The notes below the pieces were generated by a model. The model did no database searches. It had not been told where the DNA came from and saw only the letters and a program-made list of their open reading frames with translations. 64,000 nt of DNA from Pipra filicauda (Eukaryota; Chordata; Aves; Passeriformes; Pipridae): contig NW_024104528.1 in assembly GCF_003945595.2 (NCBI RefSeq), positions 558,001 to 622,000 of the forward strand. The letters run 5' to 3'. Below, piece by piece: positions 24,495 to 37,434 of this stretch. The position numbers and the translations under genes were made by a program. Within the stretch, counting starts at the first letter, position 1; each line of letters begins with the position of its first letter.

Positions 24495-27400
24495 GGCTTT
24501 ATGACTCAGTGCTGCATCTAGGAAAAAAGTGTTAACCCCCTTACCTCCCCCACCTCCCCTGCAGTGCATGGTTCTGAGTCACAGTGACCCTCCCAATTAC
24601 TGTAGGACTATCCCCTTCAGGAACCATCCATCAGAGCTTTGGCGCTGGTTAGTCCCCCTCTCACATTACCTGATACTTTGTTGGATAAAATCTGATAATT
24701 TTCCTCTGCCTCTTCCTGCAAGCTGGCTACTGTTGGTGCAATAGCTTCTGCAGCTCCTGCCATCTGGAACAGGCTTCCCACCCTGCTGGTTTTGGCCTCC
24801 ATTTCAATTCTGAGATGAAACAATATTCTCCTCCCTTGTCTATGACTCTTCATTTCTCTCTAGCCTTGCTAGTATGCATTATTTATCTTAGTAACTTCTT
24901 GACAGTGGTCACTCATTATTATAGGCTAAAGAAAAGACAGCAAAATGTTTCCAGTCACAATCTGGTAATTATTTTTTTCCCTAATACGTTGGCTTTTTTT
25001 TTGGCTGAAAATATTATTGCATGATCTCTCCTGAAATATGATTAACATTAGTTTGAATTCTTGAGAAAGCTTAATCAAAGTCGCTTTCAACCATTTTTAA
25101 TTATGTATGCATGAAAAAATATACACATTTCTGTTGTGGAAAAAATATTGTCACACATCCTCATCCCGCTATATGTTCACAAACATATCAAATGGCTCAG
25201 ATGTTGGTAAAGCTGGAAAATGGGATATCAAATTAGCAGAGAGGAACTTTTATGGACTAATTGGACATATAGATCAGGGAGGGAAATAGTACTGTGTCTC
25301 TCATAAAGAAGGGAGGATTTTTTTGTTTCTTAGCTTTTCCTCATATCACAAACCTGAGAAATGGAACATGCCCAACACGCAAGCAAAGCTAAGTTTGCAC
25401 TAATGAGAAAGCAAAACTCCAAGTATTTTGGAAGGGGTTTAAGCCCTCATTCTTCCAGGTACAAAGGAGGGAGACATTTTGTGGAAGGTCTACTGCAGAG
25501 CCTTTAATATCGTCCTCAGAAGTATAGTGTAACAGCCTCTGTTTGAGACACTCTTTTATCCTACTGTTTCCTTCTGCTCTTGCCATTCTTCTCCAGACAT
25601 TGAACAAAGATGGGTACTTGTCACATCAAAACTACATCTCTTGGATTTGAAGGAGTGGGCAATTAGTCTTTGGGAAGCCCGTCAACAGCATTATCCACTA
25701 ACAACATCGACCTGGCAATGTCCTTCTTGCTCTCCCCATTTGATAAGAATACCAGGAAAAAACATCTAAAACTGAGTCATCAGTGACACTCATTGCCACA
25801 TGGTACCATCAAGGCCAATTATTTAATAGGATTAAAAAATCCAAATTTGTACTTCCTCATTTGTAAGCACACCAGACAGTAATACTGGATGGAACTGAGA
25901 AATGGTAGGAGGCACAAAGGCCTCAGCGGCCACGGAGCATCAGCAGCTGTTGCATTAGGACTTAGGAGTCTTAATTGTGGATGAAAACTGCTTTGTAAAA
26001 GGAGCTATGTGAACATGGAAAGAGACAACAGCAGTGCCCTGAGATGGCGAGATGACAGGTGATAATGCACTGAGACTGGTTGTCTCCCACTGGCAAATAC
26101 CAGCAGGGGCTGAGCAGCAGCAAGCAATGTTTGAAGGAGTGGTTCTGGGGGAAAGAAGGACCTGTCTGAAAAGGGTGCAAGCGGCTCCAGGCAAATAGGA
26201 ATGATTGCAGCACTAGAAGTGAGCACAGTGCATCACTGACAGAGCAGACGGCCTGGGAGGTGGCACAGAAAGCAGCATAAAGAGGCAAGTATAGGGAAGC
26301 TGAGCTGAGAAGAGCCTTGTGTTTGAAGAGAAGAAGCCTGAAGGAGAGATTCAGTACTTCAGGGCTCCTCTTGGCCTGGAAAGCATGAGACCTTATTGAG
26401 TAATTGAGCTGGGAACCGCAGGGTACCACAGGAATGAACCATCAGACCCTGATGGCTTTGCTTGATTTTTCGTCTTCCATTTACTGCTCCTGTATGTTCC
26501 TCTCTCGTTTGACTGTGGTCGATTTGTGGGGTTTGTTTTTCTTTACTTCATTCCACCTTTTCTCTTTCCTTTTATGTTCTAAATTGTTATTCAGCTGTTT
26601 TGATTTAAATTATGTTTATGTACAGTTACTCACAGCTCTGACTGTTGCCTCCTCCCTCCTGCGACTGTCTCTGATGCTCGCACATTCGCTTTGGCTCCTT
26701 TACAGCAGATGCCTGGAGCAGTAAATGAAAGCAGCTCTTTTATCAGTGAGCCCTTTCACCTCCAATTTTTTTATTTCTTATTAAGGCTCCAACCAGTCCT
26801 GGCTTTCTCTTCAAACGTAGTACACATAACTCAAAACAACAACAACAACCACTGCCGCCACCAGAAACCAGATAAACTGCAAAATTATCAACTCTTCTAA
26901 ACCGTACCTCATCCCTCTCGCTCATTTTTCAGCAGTGCAACACTGTTACTTGTAGAGGGTGTTACAGGGACCCCACTGTGGCACTCTGAACGCCACACGT
27001 GGCCAATCTAATTTAGCCTATGGCTACACAAATCCCCAAACGTGGGATAAACCTGCTTATGTTATTACCAAATGCTGTGAGAAAATATTTTACTCAACTT
27101 TGTGAACCAGAAGCTGGGAAAAAAAGGCTCATAATTTCTTCCAGGGCACAGAAAAGTCGTTGTGGTCAGCAATTCACTGAAATGTGAACATTCAAATATG
27201 TATATAATTCAGTGCTTAAAAAATTAAGGGGGGCATTTTCTTTTACTAGCTATTACAAACATCAACACTGAAAATCTGAAGATTGCTTGAAGATTTTCTA
27301 AGAAAAGTGGACAGAAGGAGTCCAGTTTTGAAATTAAAGCCTCTGTGCATCCCAAGGGATTTGTGGGTTTTTCATAAAATGAGATGTTTTCCATAATTTT

Positions 27401-27594
27401 GAAAAGAGATGTATCCCCCATAAATCCACCCGCCAAAGTACCCTTCTACAGATGAACTCTGTATAACAGTATTTGAAAGGAAGATGAAAAATGCCATTAG
27501 TGTTGAACATATTACTAATTCAGTGAAAGGTAGTAGCTGTTTGGTTTTTAGTTTTGTTTTTCTTAATCTGGAAATTAGGCTACAATGCCAAGGG
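24495..27594. other. Gene-free stretch with the window's longest ORF
   Basis: The longest open frame of the window is here: 152 codons on the minus strand (25971-26429). Its product is rich in Ser, Leu, Cys and Phe and overlaps two other open minus-strand frames, so scarcity of stop trinucleotides in a purine-rich plus strand explains it. No conserved domain is visible. The rest is AT-rich. Confidence 0.5.
26835..26849. repeat. (AAC)5 microsatellite
   Basis: Five AAC triplets in a row. Confidence 0.8.
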
Positions 27595-27611
27595 AAAAAA
27601 AAAAAAAAAAA
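27595..27611. repeat. Poly(A) run, 17 nt
   Basis: A run of about 17 A residues. No retrocopy or flanking duplication is recognised. Confidence 0.85.
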
Positions 27612-30600
27612 GAAACAAGACAACCCATATTAGCACAAAAATTTCTATCAAAAGCATGTTTAAAGGACAAATATAACCAGTTTTACAGCAAAGTATACTC
27701 AACAGCCAATGGAGTATTTGATTCAGGAATCGAACTTGCACGTGCTTACTCATTGAGTTGCCTTTCTCATCCTTTCAAACCCTTGAAAGGAAGAATCCCT
27801 TGTAAGCCTATAACCAGCCTCACTAAAGTTCACCTGTGTCCTTCAAAGACCTTTGCTTCACCTTGCATGGAGATAGTTTTATCCTGTGTTTGGAATGAGC
27901 TCTAACAGGTGTAGAGGTACAAGAACTGTATGCAGAAGCTCAAACTTGCAATAGCAAGATAAAAGAGCATCACAGCTTGGTATGTTTGGAATGCTATCAA
28001 GACATAAGTAATAAAGAAAAGACACGTTCAAGGAAGCATAATAATAGAGTAAATACAGCCAGTTAACATGGATGAATTTCAAAGAGGGAAGAAAGAAAAC
28101 ATCATGTAAAGAACTGCATAACAATGGATCTGAAAGATATCCAAGTAAGAACGAAATATCAGTCCTGTCCCAAACATTAGAAGATTTCTGCCTGTCATTA
28201 TGGAAGATTATGCTATTATTCAATTACATAATGGATACTTATATAATTCATCCAATTGTAGACAGATACTTTAAAAATCCATTTTATCCGACAAACAAGA
28301 ACATCATTTTTAGGAAAGGACCACTTAAACCTTTCTTCCTGTACAGCTTGTGTTTTTGACTCACTTGACTACGTGTTGTTCTGCATCCTTTCTGATCAGC
28401 ACCAGAGAAAGGATGTGAAATGTTCTTTTCCCTTATATGTTCTTTGAAGTCCTGGGAGTAAGAATAAAGACTTCCCCCATGAAAAGATTCCTGTCTATCC
28501 AGGAAGCCAGATGCAGTGCGTCCTCCAGAGCTCCCCATCACAAGTAACTGAGTTCTCCCCGAACACCAAATGTTTATGCAGCAAAGCATCAAGGACTGTG
28601 AATGACTCCACCACTACATAAATTGCACCCCACAAAGAAAGACACAGGTGACTTACAACCTTTCCCAGTTGACCTGTCTAACTGCATGGAGCCAAGTCAA
28701 GAGCACCAAAATTTTCTAGTGGTGGTTGGACCTAGGGCTGGGATTGACAAATCTGAGTTAATTTCTTCTTCCTGCAGCCTTCTTGAGTGAATATTTACAG
28801 TTTATTCCAGATTTAATTCAGCCACCTGTGATCTAGCCCCTATTTTGTCTTGTCTCCTTAGATCAGGGCTGTTGGGAGACTTTGCTGGGCCCCTTTTCCA
28901 CAGTGCGGTCCTACTCATTCTGGGATCCAGCTGTGCAGGGGATGCTGCTTCTCTGATGCTCCAATCTGTGATCTGAGGATGGCACAGTGCAACAGAGTGG
29001 GCATTGCTGCACAAAGGAATTATAGATAAATTATTCCTACAGAAAGGAAGAGTCAGAGGTGGCTGAGTCATGGGCAAATTTCTAGTCTGACACAGCTGTG
29101 GTATAAATATGCTCTAAAAACAGGCTGTGATATTATATCTGCATGGCATGCTACCACTATAACCCATACATAGTTATTGTTACAGCCTCTGAGAAAGAAA
29201 AATAGTTTCCATGTTTCCTACCCTCTTGTGTCCTGAGCCTTTGTATCTGTCCCATGCCTTGACACGGACATTGTTTGAAAAACTGAGGATTCATTTTTTT
29301 CCCCCCAGGGAAGGATTTCCCTGTAAAACTGGTCCTTGCGTGTTCCTGCTGCATGGAACTGGGTTCTCACTGAGCCCGTGTGCCTGTGTGCCTAAAGCAC
29401 CACATGTTGATGCTGTGCCTAAGGAACAAGTGCCAAACCAGATCGATTGACTTCACAGTGGCTTAAGAATTAAAATGACCTGAAGCACAGGTGGGATTCA
29501 GGGGTTAGATTTGCTTGGGGAGACGTTGGGGTGGCTTTTGAAGTACAAGAAACTGTAGGTTTCTTCCTGGTGAAAAAAGAGACCTGGTTGGGGCTCAGCT
29601 AAAAGCAGAGGAAAAGCAAGGAAATAGTGTAAATAGTAAGGGTAAGAAAAGAGGTTGTAATTAGCATTTCCTGACACATAATAATGCATTAATATTTCAA
29701 GAGTTAAAACATAACTGCAGACAGTGACTTTGGAACTGATCTTGTCATAGCAAAATTCACATCAGGTTGTGGGTTTTCGAATGCAAAAGCTCTAGTGCAG
29801 AGAACCTAAGCGTTAATATAAAAATAATTTTAAGAATGGGTAATTTAAAAGGCCTAAAGATTGATGCACTGAACACCTTTCCTCAGGTCTAAATATAGGA
29901 AGAATTAAAAGTTAGGAACAATTAAAAGAAAGGAAATCTGCTTGAAGTGCTCATCCACGAGGCCAAAAGAATAAAAAAACCTTTTGCCAAATGGAAGCTG
30001 ATGTTTAAACACTTGCCAGGCAAAGTTGTGCTGAGGAATAGAGAGATGCTTCAAAGTGGCTGCTCATGACAAGGTCCTTCCAGTAGTCTTCGCATATGCC
30101 CAGGCATCACACATGAATAGGACAGGAACCACTAGAGAAGACAGGTAGAAAGGATTCAAGAGAAAAGAAGTTGACCCAGCTCAACTCTATTAACAAGGGA
30201 TAGCTAAAGGCTAAACAAGGGGGAAAACATGGCATTATCAAGATACAGATTTGTCATAAAGGCTGAATTATTAATTTCAAATTTTTAAATTTGAAAGACA
30301 CCAAACTTGCACATATGTGGCAGTAGCCCATCCACACAGACTAATGTAGGTGAAATACATTGATTATTTTGGGTAATCCTATTGCAGAAGACACAGGACA
30401 AGATCAACTGTATTTGTTGTGCCTTAGTTGTTTTATGGCACACATCATTCATTCAAAGTCTTAAATATTGACTTATCTTCTCAGTAGCAAACTAGAAGAA
30501 CACCAGTTTTCTTCTTTTCCACTGAAAAGTAGGTAACTTTCCAAGGTCATATAAGGAGTATGTGGAAAGGAGAAGAATTGTTTTCACCTCTCCTGAATCA

Positions 30601-32092
30601 CATGCTTGTGCTGCCATTTTCCAGTTATTCTTCCTCTCTATCTGTGACTCATGTTTTCTCTTATAAGCTGTGGAAAAATAGGGGCAAAATGAAATAGCTA
30701 TCTCCTCCACAGATGGTGGTTCCATTTAGTTTTACTGCTCTGAAATAATAATAATTAAAAAAAGGATATTGAATTTTGAGGAAAGATCAATTAAAAACAG
30801 AAGAAAAGATTGGATGCATTCATCATACTCTTTTTTAAGAGATGACTGGCAGACAGCATAGGACAAAGAGGATCCTTTTGAAAAGGTTTGCTCTCAGTCC
30901 TGTGTTTCTAAATGGTAATGGTCTCTAACTATATACCAACTCTTTCCAACTTCATTCATCAAACAGAACCTCTAGAGAGACCATGTTGATCCCCATGGCT
31001 ATAAAATTCCCTCAGTGCTATAATGATCTGAAGGTATAAAAATTCCATGGAAATAAATCCCAATTAAATACCCATTAACAATGATGGAAAGATCACTGAG
31101 GCTATTAGAGGCAGCCCTAAGACACAGTAACCACACACACAAAATTGTCCGGCTCCTTATTTATCTGCTTTAATCACTCTAGTGCAAAGAAAAGCCTTCC
31201 AAATGCTTCAATAAGTAGTGCTAATTTATTGCAACTGAACTCAGTAGCATTTTCATAAGGCTTAAGTACTTATTATTTGTATTGTGGTGTCAACTAGCAG
31301 TTTCAATCCAGATCATTCCCTTTTTCTCAGTGTTATAAGATGTGCTTCTTCTTCCCATCCTCCAAAGCAAGAAACAATGGAAGACGCGAGAAACCAATTT
31401 TACCCAAACAACACAAAGAGTTGGAGGAACTTGTCTTATTTTACTTGGAAGGTTGTGGCAAAATCTGGAACTGAGCACACTTTTACAGAGTTTTAACTAT
31501 AGGAGACTCCTCTTCGATAGGAGGATGCTTTTAAACTCATTGCTGGTAATAAGCTTGGTTCACAAGTGTGTAATGTTGGCTGATTTCTGTCATGGTCCAG
31601 AGATTTAACACAGAACTGAGTAAGCAGATTATTCCTGAAATGCCTACTCCCATGTTGCCATTCAAACACAACTTTGTTCTTTGAGCATTCAGACATGTCT
31701 GATCCCAAATCCAGCTATGAAGCATGCTCCTGCTGAAAATATGACAAGAAGATGGTCCTCAACCTCATTGGCAGTCAAGCACCATTCAGGGAGCTGAGGA
31801 GAGGGCAGCACCCACATGGACTTGATCTATTTATTTACTAATATTGCAAAGACTGTTTCCCTCTGCACCTTAAACCTTTTTGCTGTGTATAAGTAAAATG
31901 AATTCCCACCTTCCTGTGGCAATTTACACCAAGTAAAATCTGGTCTTTGCAACTTCTTCAAAACCACACTGCAATTATAGCTGCAGACCCACAAAAGTCC
32001 AAAGCTGGAATATTCCTGATATTGAAATAGACTGTACCATCCTAACTGCACCATCACCTAACAAATGATGTGATCTGTGTGATACACTCTAG
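27612..32092. other. Gene-free AT-rich stretch
   Basis: Open frames reach 114 codons (-, 27879-28223) with no family resemblance. A perfect hairpin lies at 30275-30296. The sequence directly before 32093 should hold more of the L2 fossil if it were intact, but I cannot recognise any there. Confidence 0.5.
30275..30296. repeat. Perfect 10-bp-stem palindrome
   Basis: TTTCAAATTT, a two-base TT loop, then AAATTTGAAA. The arms match at all ten positions. AT-rich palindromes can form cruciforms; no further function is visible. Confidence 0.9.
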
Positions 32093-32345
32093 TCCAGGTT
32101 TTGATCTCAACACAGCACACAGAGAACATCGTTGAAAGTGACATGTGATATCTTACTGAATTCAGGCTCAGGGAAATTGCCAGCACTTATCTTGCTTGAC
32201 CAGAGTGCAGCCTTCAAAGCAGTGATCATAAAATCTTATTACTGTACAAAGATTGGAATTATACACTGGTATCTGTGGTTCACACTTTTTGATTGGTTTA
32301 GTCCTTACTTGACTGGGAGATACTGGTTTCTGTCACTAGGAAACT
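32093..32345 (+). mobile_element. Degraded L2-clade LINE reverse transcriptase fragment
   Basis: Translating the plus strand from 32108 gives an in-frame run that matches a block of LINE reverse transcriptase. It starts with QHST (the HSTETAL motif), continues to a KVTCDILLNSGSGK segment, then the ILLDQSAAF motif, which corresponds to LLDLSAAFDTVDH, and then FDWFSPYLTGR and SLGNYSS. The motif order and spacing fit. LLDLSAAF together with the YLxxR...SLGNYSS ending is typical of the L2 group; CR1 has FCKAFDTV-type sequence at this point. The upstream GFR arginine is replaced by a TGA stop, probably CGA decay, and a frame disturbance near 32120 is likely. The catalytic FADD-box region is absent. 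This is a dead fossil, far older than the CR1 copies. Open-frame length here is accidental. Confidence 0.8.
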
Positions 32346-35300
32346 ATTCCTCCGTGCTGCCTTCTTTCTGCCAAGCACCTCCCTTCTCCAAAGGTATGTG
32401 CATTACACATGGCTTCTACAAATTTTGTCCTAACAAGCAGAAGTACAATTTATTTGGTTTTCCTCAAATCTGAAAGGCCACTACAGCTTCTTATCCAAGT
32501 GCCATGAAATCAAAGTAAAAAATGAATGCTTAGCAAGCAAGCACTGTTAAAATTAGGAACCACTGGCTCTGTATTTTCATCCCCTGACTGAAAACATTTA
32601 CTTCCACTGCAAATAATTGACGAATCAAATTCAAACTTCCTCAGGAAAGCAAGTGGTTCTGACCTGGCCCATACACTTTTCATTTCACACTAATAAATCA
32701 ATATTTTTCTGTTGTTCTTTGTCTTTCCTTCTGCAGGTTACCAGTAGTGTCCTTGCCCAGTTGGTGTTGCCTTTGTCAGCTGGACTCTGGCTTTTCCTTT
32801 CTTTTTGCTAGCACCTGTTTTAAAGACTGCACAAAGTTCCAGAACACACTGTCCACCAACTGACTTCAGCAGAGACTTCTTTTTGTAATGCATCACTGTA
32901 TATTCCCTGGTGCAAGTTTCTGTCCTAATGTTTACACCTGATGGGCCTTGTGCATCAGTTTTGAAGGAATAAATCACTATCTTTCCCACTTAGCCACAAC
33001 TATCTTATTTCTGCAGAGCATCATGTGGCCTCCATTTCATTAAAAGGGAAACCTTTAAACTTCATTTACAGTCATGTAATGGACCTGTAGAAACCTACAG
33101 CAATCAGCTCCAAGAAACAAGGTTTCTTAAGAAACTGTGGCACATATTTTTAGTGTCTTTCAATACATTTTGTCAGTTGGAAATGAGGACAAACTAAGAT
33201 TACGTGACCAATATGTTTCCTCACAGGTACCTCAGCATCATCATGGGGCAAAGGCTCCTTCTCAAGCACCGGATTAGAAAATCAGCTTTGATCAAAATCT
33301 GTTTATTGAAAGAGACCAAATCCTCGAGCTGGCCACAAACCCTTAGCTTTTAATTCCTACTGATAATATTCTTGCACAGATATAGGGCTTTTTGGTTTTT
33401 TAGTAAGATTGATCAGCTGTATTTAAGACTTTCTAGAGCAAAGGCCTTTAATGAAATCTGTGAGAACAAAGATACAATGCTGCTGGTATATCTGATATAG
33501 AAAATATATAAACTTTGCTGAGCTTCGCACTCTAAATCCTTGATTTTTGTAGGTTCTAGATTCCCCAAAATGTAGCTGTTTAGGATGGATTATATCCAAC
33601 AAACGTCCATCTTACGCTGATTTTTCTTGTGTAAAAGTTTAACCAAAATGACCTAGCCATTTCCCTGAATGGGCTTAGGAGGATATACATTGTTTTATCT
33701 TTGTAGTAAGTGGCTTTCTGGAAACTTCTCCTCCAGGATGCTCTACTGGTTCCCAGGATGTTTCTTTTAGGAACAGAGGCACTCAGGTGGGGTTACGAAC
33801 TCATAACCCTGTTCCTTTTCTTACTAGTGAAAACTGTGTAAGTTTACTTCTTTTAATTGGAGATGGAAAACAAATTTGACTCTGTTGAGGATCTTTTAGA
33901 AATTAAACTTCCAGAAGTTTAAATGGAGATTCTTTAGATGCTGAAGTTTGATTCTCAACAATTCCCCTGCACCATATGTTTTTCTCCTCATCTGAGTCCT
34001 CCCATCCTGACCAGGTCATACAGATGCTGTCCTATGGAATAAAGAAGTGTCTCCCCACCTGGGCTCTGTGGCCACATTTCCCAGCCCTAGGAAATGGTTA
34101 GCATTGGAATTAATGTGGAGTACTGGAAAATCAAAGAGCAGGAAGGGATCTGCAGTGCTGGGCTGAAGCAGTGGAAATGCTGGCAGGGTGGGTCTGGGAG
34201 GTCGAGTGGGGAAGGGCAAGTTCAGAAAAGCAGGTACAAATTCAAAGGAGAGCATAGAAATGAGGAAAGGAGGATGCCTGGATGTTTGGGAGGTAGGTAT
34301 GAAAACACACAGACAAAAGAGCTTGGCTAAATTAATACTGAATCTAGGAGATGTCCTAGGATCAAATCCTCTCTTGTGCACTTCAAACCCTGTCCAGGTC
34401 CTGAAGAAACTGTGAGAACATGTGACAGCACTGCCAGCACATTGAGCCAAGAAGCACTTCAGGTAGCCCCAGTGTGAGTAGATTTAACAGGGAAAGCAAG
34501 GGGAACAAGACAAGTATAACATTCCCACCCTACACGTCCCACTCACAACACCCACCACTGCAGATTCCTTCCCTGGAGACACTCAGAGGACAGAGTAGAG
34601 TTCATTGCAAAGTGATAGCTGTGATGACACCTCCCACATAATCTGCAGCCACAACCAGCAGTAAAAGAGCCTGGACAAGAGCTCGTCCCAGCTGGGTTTT
34701 CTCTGTACCCTGCAGCAGAGGGAACATGCTCCCCATGCAGGGGAGTGCTCCATCCCCAGCCACAGAGCAGAGATTCACTGTGCATGGAGACCGATGGAAA
34801 ACACCAGAGGGGACAAAATTGCAACCAACGGGTTTGGGATCTCAGTGAGCCATGGCAGCCCTGGGCTTGACCCCAAGTCTGTTCATGTTCTTTACATGAA
34901 ACAGTCACTGAGCAAATTTCTTCAGTACCCCGGCCTCATTTGATGAATAGCGAGTCGTGCAGTATTCTGTTGCAACACATAACTCCATTATTGCTAAGAG
35001 GCATGAGGTGAAACTATAGATATTCCTTGACTCCCATCCTATTACTAGTATGAGACAAAATGATACATGTGCTGATAAAAGGATTTGAAATGATGGTCTG
35101 TGTGTCAGAAGTGCCAGTACAGTCAGAATTATTTTTAAAAGATTATATTAAAGCATAAATTAAAAGGCTATCCAGAAAGAAAAGTAGATGACTTCCAATA
35201 GGGTATAACATCTATCAAGGTTTAGCATACACTGTGTAGTTACCCTTAATGGGCTCAGTCTTTCTCATAGATTATTCACATATCCTGTGGGAAGTCAGGC

Positions 35301-37373
35301 TGGATCCTCTTTCTATCCCCTGTAAACCACGGTTGATAATATCTTTCCATTATATTCCTAAGGTGTAGCTATTTCATTTTTACACAAGGGATCCCAGAGC
35401 TATTGTGTAGTCCCTAGAAAGCTTTAAAACAATTTGTCTGTGTAGCAATTCTTCTTTATGCCTCCCAGTTGCACAAAATCTCACATTTTCTTAATTTGAT
35501 CACATGAAATGTTTGGGCTTGACTACTGAAAGAAATCACAATCTTTTAAAGGGAAAAAAAAAGAAATGTCTGGAGAGGTTACATGTCTGTGTAATGCATG
35601 GACAAACAGTGCTCGGACAATCAATTGCTTGATTAGATACTAATTCCCTGTGGTTTATCTTAAAGGTGTATAGTTCAGCCTTTTAGCAAGTTCAGTCTTA
35701 AAAGCAGCACATGTACCTGGACAAGTCAATAAAGAAAAAGTAACAATGCTAATAGAATGAAGAAGTCCAGTCTTCCTATGGGGGATTTTGCCTCACAAAT
35801 ACTTTTAATTTTTACATTTCTTTTTCTGCTGGAGTTTCCATGAATTACACTAACAGAGAGAGTATCTGCTGGGAGAACAGTATTTCAAATTACTGTTAAC
35901 TGCCTAAAAATTGGCCGTAAATACATTTTGGCTTTGTTATTCCTTATTATGACTCATTGCTGAATTATCCATTTCTTTATTGGATATGAAGATAAATTAG
36001 CAAAACAAATGGAAGTGCTCTAGACAGAAATGCCTGTTATCTTAGGCCTGATCAATTCGTTCATTGAGGTTGTTTCCTCCTCACCCTAACTTCCAGGAAA
36101 AACTCTTTGCTTCACCATGGGAAACTGATTTCTTCATTCACATGCTATTATTCCTGAAGATAATGGAGATATTTTAAAAATAACATTATCTAGACCACAT
36201 TCAGTGAGCCTGGGATAGCTGACAGGAGGTGTATCCATATGATGGGAGCAGATCAAAGCACTCACAAACCCATGATTCCTTGCATGGTTGGTTGCCTCTA
36301 AACTGAACGGAGCTGCTTGGGTGAGACGTGGCCAAAGCTATGAGGTGCTCCTTCTGAAGCTTTCTTACCCATGAATATTGCCTGCTTCTTAGGACTTACC
36401 TCAAGTAAGTAGTTTCCCATCACTGTTAAGCTGGCAGAGCTTCCCCAGCCATGGCAGCCATGGGCCCCAGCCATGAAAACTCTGCCTGACTCCCTAATTT
36501 ATTCATGGTGTGGGAGCCCAGCTGCCCTGCCTCTGCTGTGTGATGCTGGTGGCACTGGTGATCAGGCAGTCCTGGCAGGGATATAGTGGCATGACTTCCT
36601 GCATTTTCACAGGAGCCATCTCATGTTCCCTGTCACAGACAAGTTTTCACTTGCTGGGTTGGAGCTTCTGCATCCTGGGACTGCAGAGCCAGCAAGGATG
36701 AAGCTTCCTGTTAGGTCTGAGGTCTGGAAGATTTCTGTCCCATATGGCAGGTTTGATGCTGCAGAGACTTTTTCCCCTGTAATATCTAGATCCCAGAGGG
36801 GCTGGTTGGGAGCACTTTAATTACAAGGGTTGCAGCACCAGCAGCCTCCAGCTCAGCTGGTGGATTTGAAAAGTGTCTAAGGGAGCTGCAAGGTGAAAGG
36901 CTGAGTCCTGGTGTGCCAACAGGGCTTGGTGCTGTGTCTTCTGTAGCTGCTCTAATTCCTTTTATCTTCTTCCAGAGAAGAGCCAAGTTTGTACTTCTGC
37001 CCTACAGAGTTTCCCAGTAAATCTAAAGACAGAGAAAGTCTTTACAGACACCTTCAGCTTTAGAGCCTACCAGAGTCTATTATTGCTCACTAAAAAACAA
37101 ACTTGAAGTTTTCCTAGGTAGTAGCCTAGTAACCTTCAAGGCAACAGGTATTAGTTGCAAATGCAATTATATTTAGCCATATTCTGGTACCCACGTCTCC
37201 ATGATTTTGTATCTGTAACAAATAAGAAGAAGGGAGAAAGAAATAAAGAAAAGTGAAACCCCATTTTTCCCCTTTTAAAGCAGTGAAAAGGGCATGAACC
37301 TCTATAAATAATTCTTTAATAAAAAGAACAAAAACTCCATTGTCCTCCCTGTATATCTCTAGAGAATATATTT
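32346..37373. other. Gene-free stretch; part conserved-looking
   Basis: GC-richer blocks lie at about 34060-34320, 34540-34860 and 36430-36960; 144- and 121-codon minus-strand frames there have no recognisable product. The block 35500-36060 is AT-rich, motif-dense and looks conserved. A possible non-coding terminal exon (32737 to about 32990) is listed separately. No transposon is recognised. Confidence 0.45.
32737..32990 (+). ncRNA. Possible terminal exon of an unknown transcript
   Basis: A textbook-like 3' splice site precedes 32737: a branch-point motif CACTAAT (32688-32694), a long pyrimidine tract, then CAG ending at 32736. An AATAAA polyadenylation signal follows at 32968-32973. No coding frame is recognisable, so the best guess would be a non-coding RNA. 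Such combinations also occur by chance in AT-rich vertebrate DNA. No donor or upstream exon could be tied to it, so this is a prediction only. Confidence 0.2.
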
Positions 37374-37434
37374 TCACAGAATTAGAATCACAGAATATGC
37401 CGAGTGGGAAGGGACCCATAAGGATCATCGACTG
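37374..37434 (-). mobile_element. Very short CR1 3' end
   Basis: About 60 bp match the extreme 3' end of CR1 in reverse orientation: two AATCACAGAAT-type tail units, then CCGAGTGGGAAGGGACCC and ATAAGGATCATCGA. The similarity stops abruptly afterwards, so the insertion was extremely 5'-truncated or the rest has eroded. Confidence is limited by the length. Confidence 0.75.

Noticed and set aside
25971..26429. Longest ORF of the window, 152 codons on the minus strand
   Set aside because: No recognisable domain; two other minus-strand frames are also open here, so stop-codon scarcity in purine-rich DNA explains it.
27722..27750. B-box-like sequence (GGAATCGAACTT) suggesting a minus-strand tRNA
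   Set aside because: The flanking bases cannot form a T stem, acceptor stem or anticodon arm.
34016..34450. 144-codon minus-strand ORF
   Set aside because: Proline/phenylalanine-rich chance frame in a GC-richer block, with overlapping open frames on the other strand and no domain.
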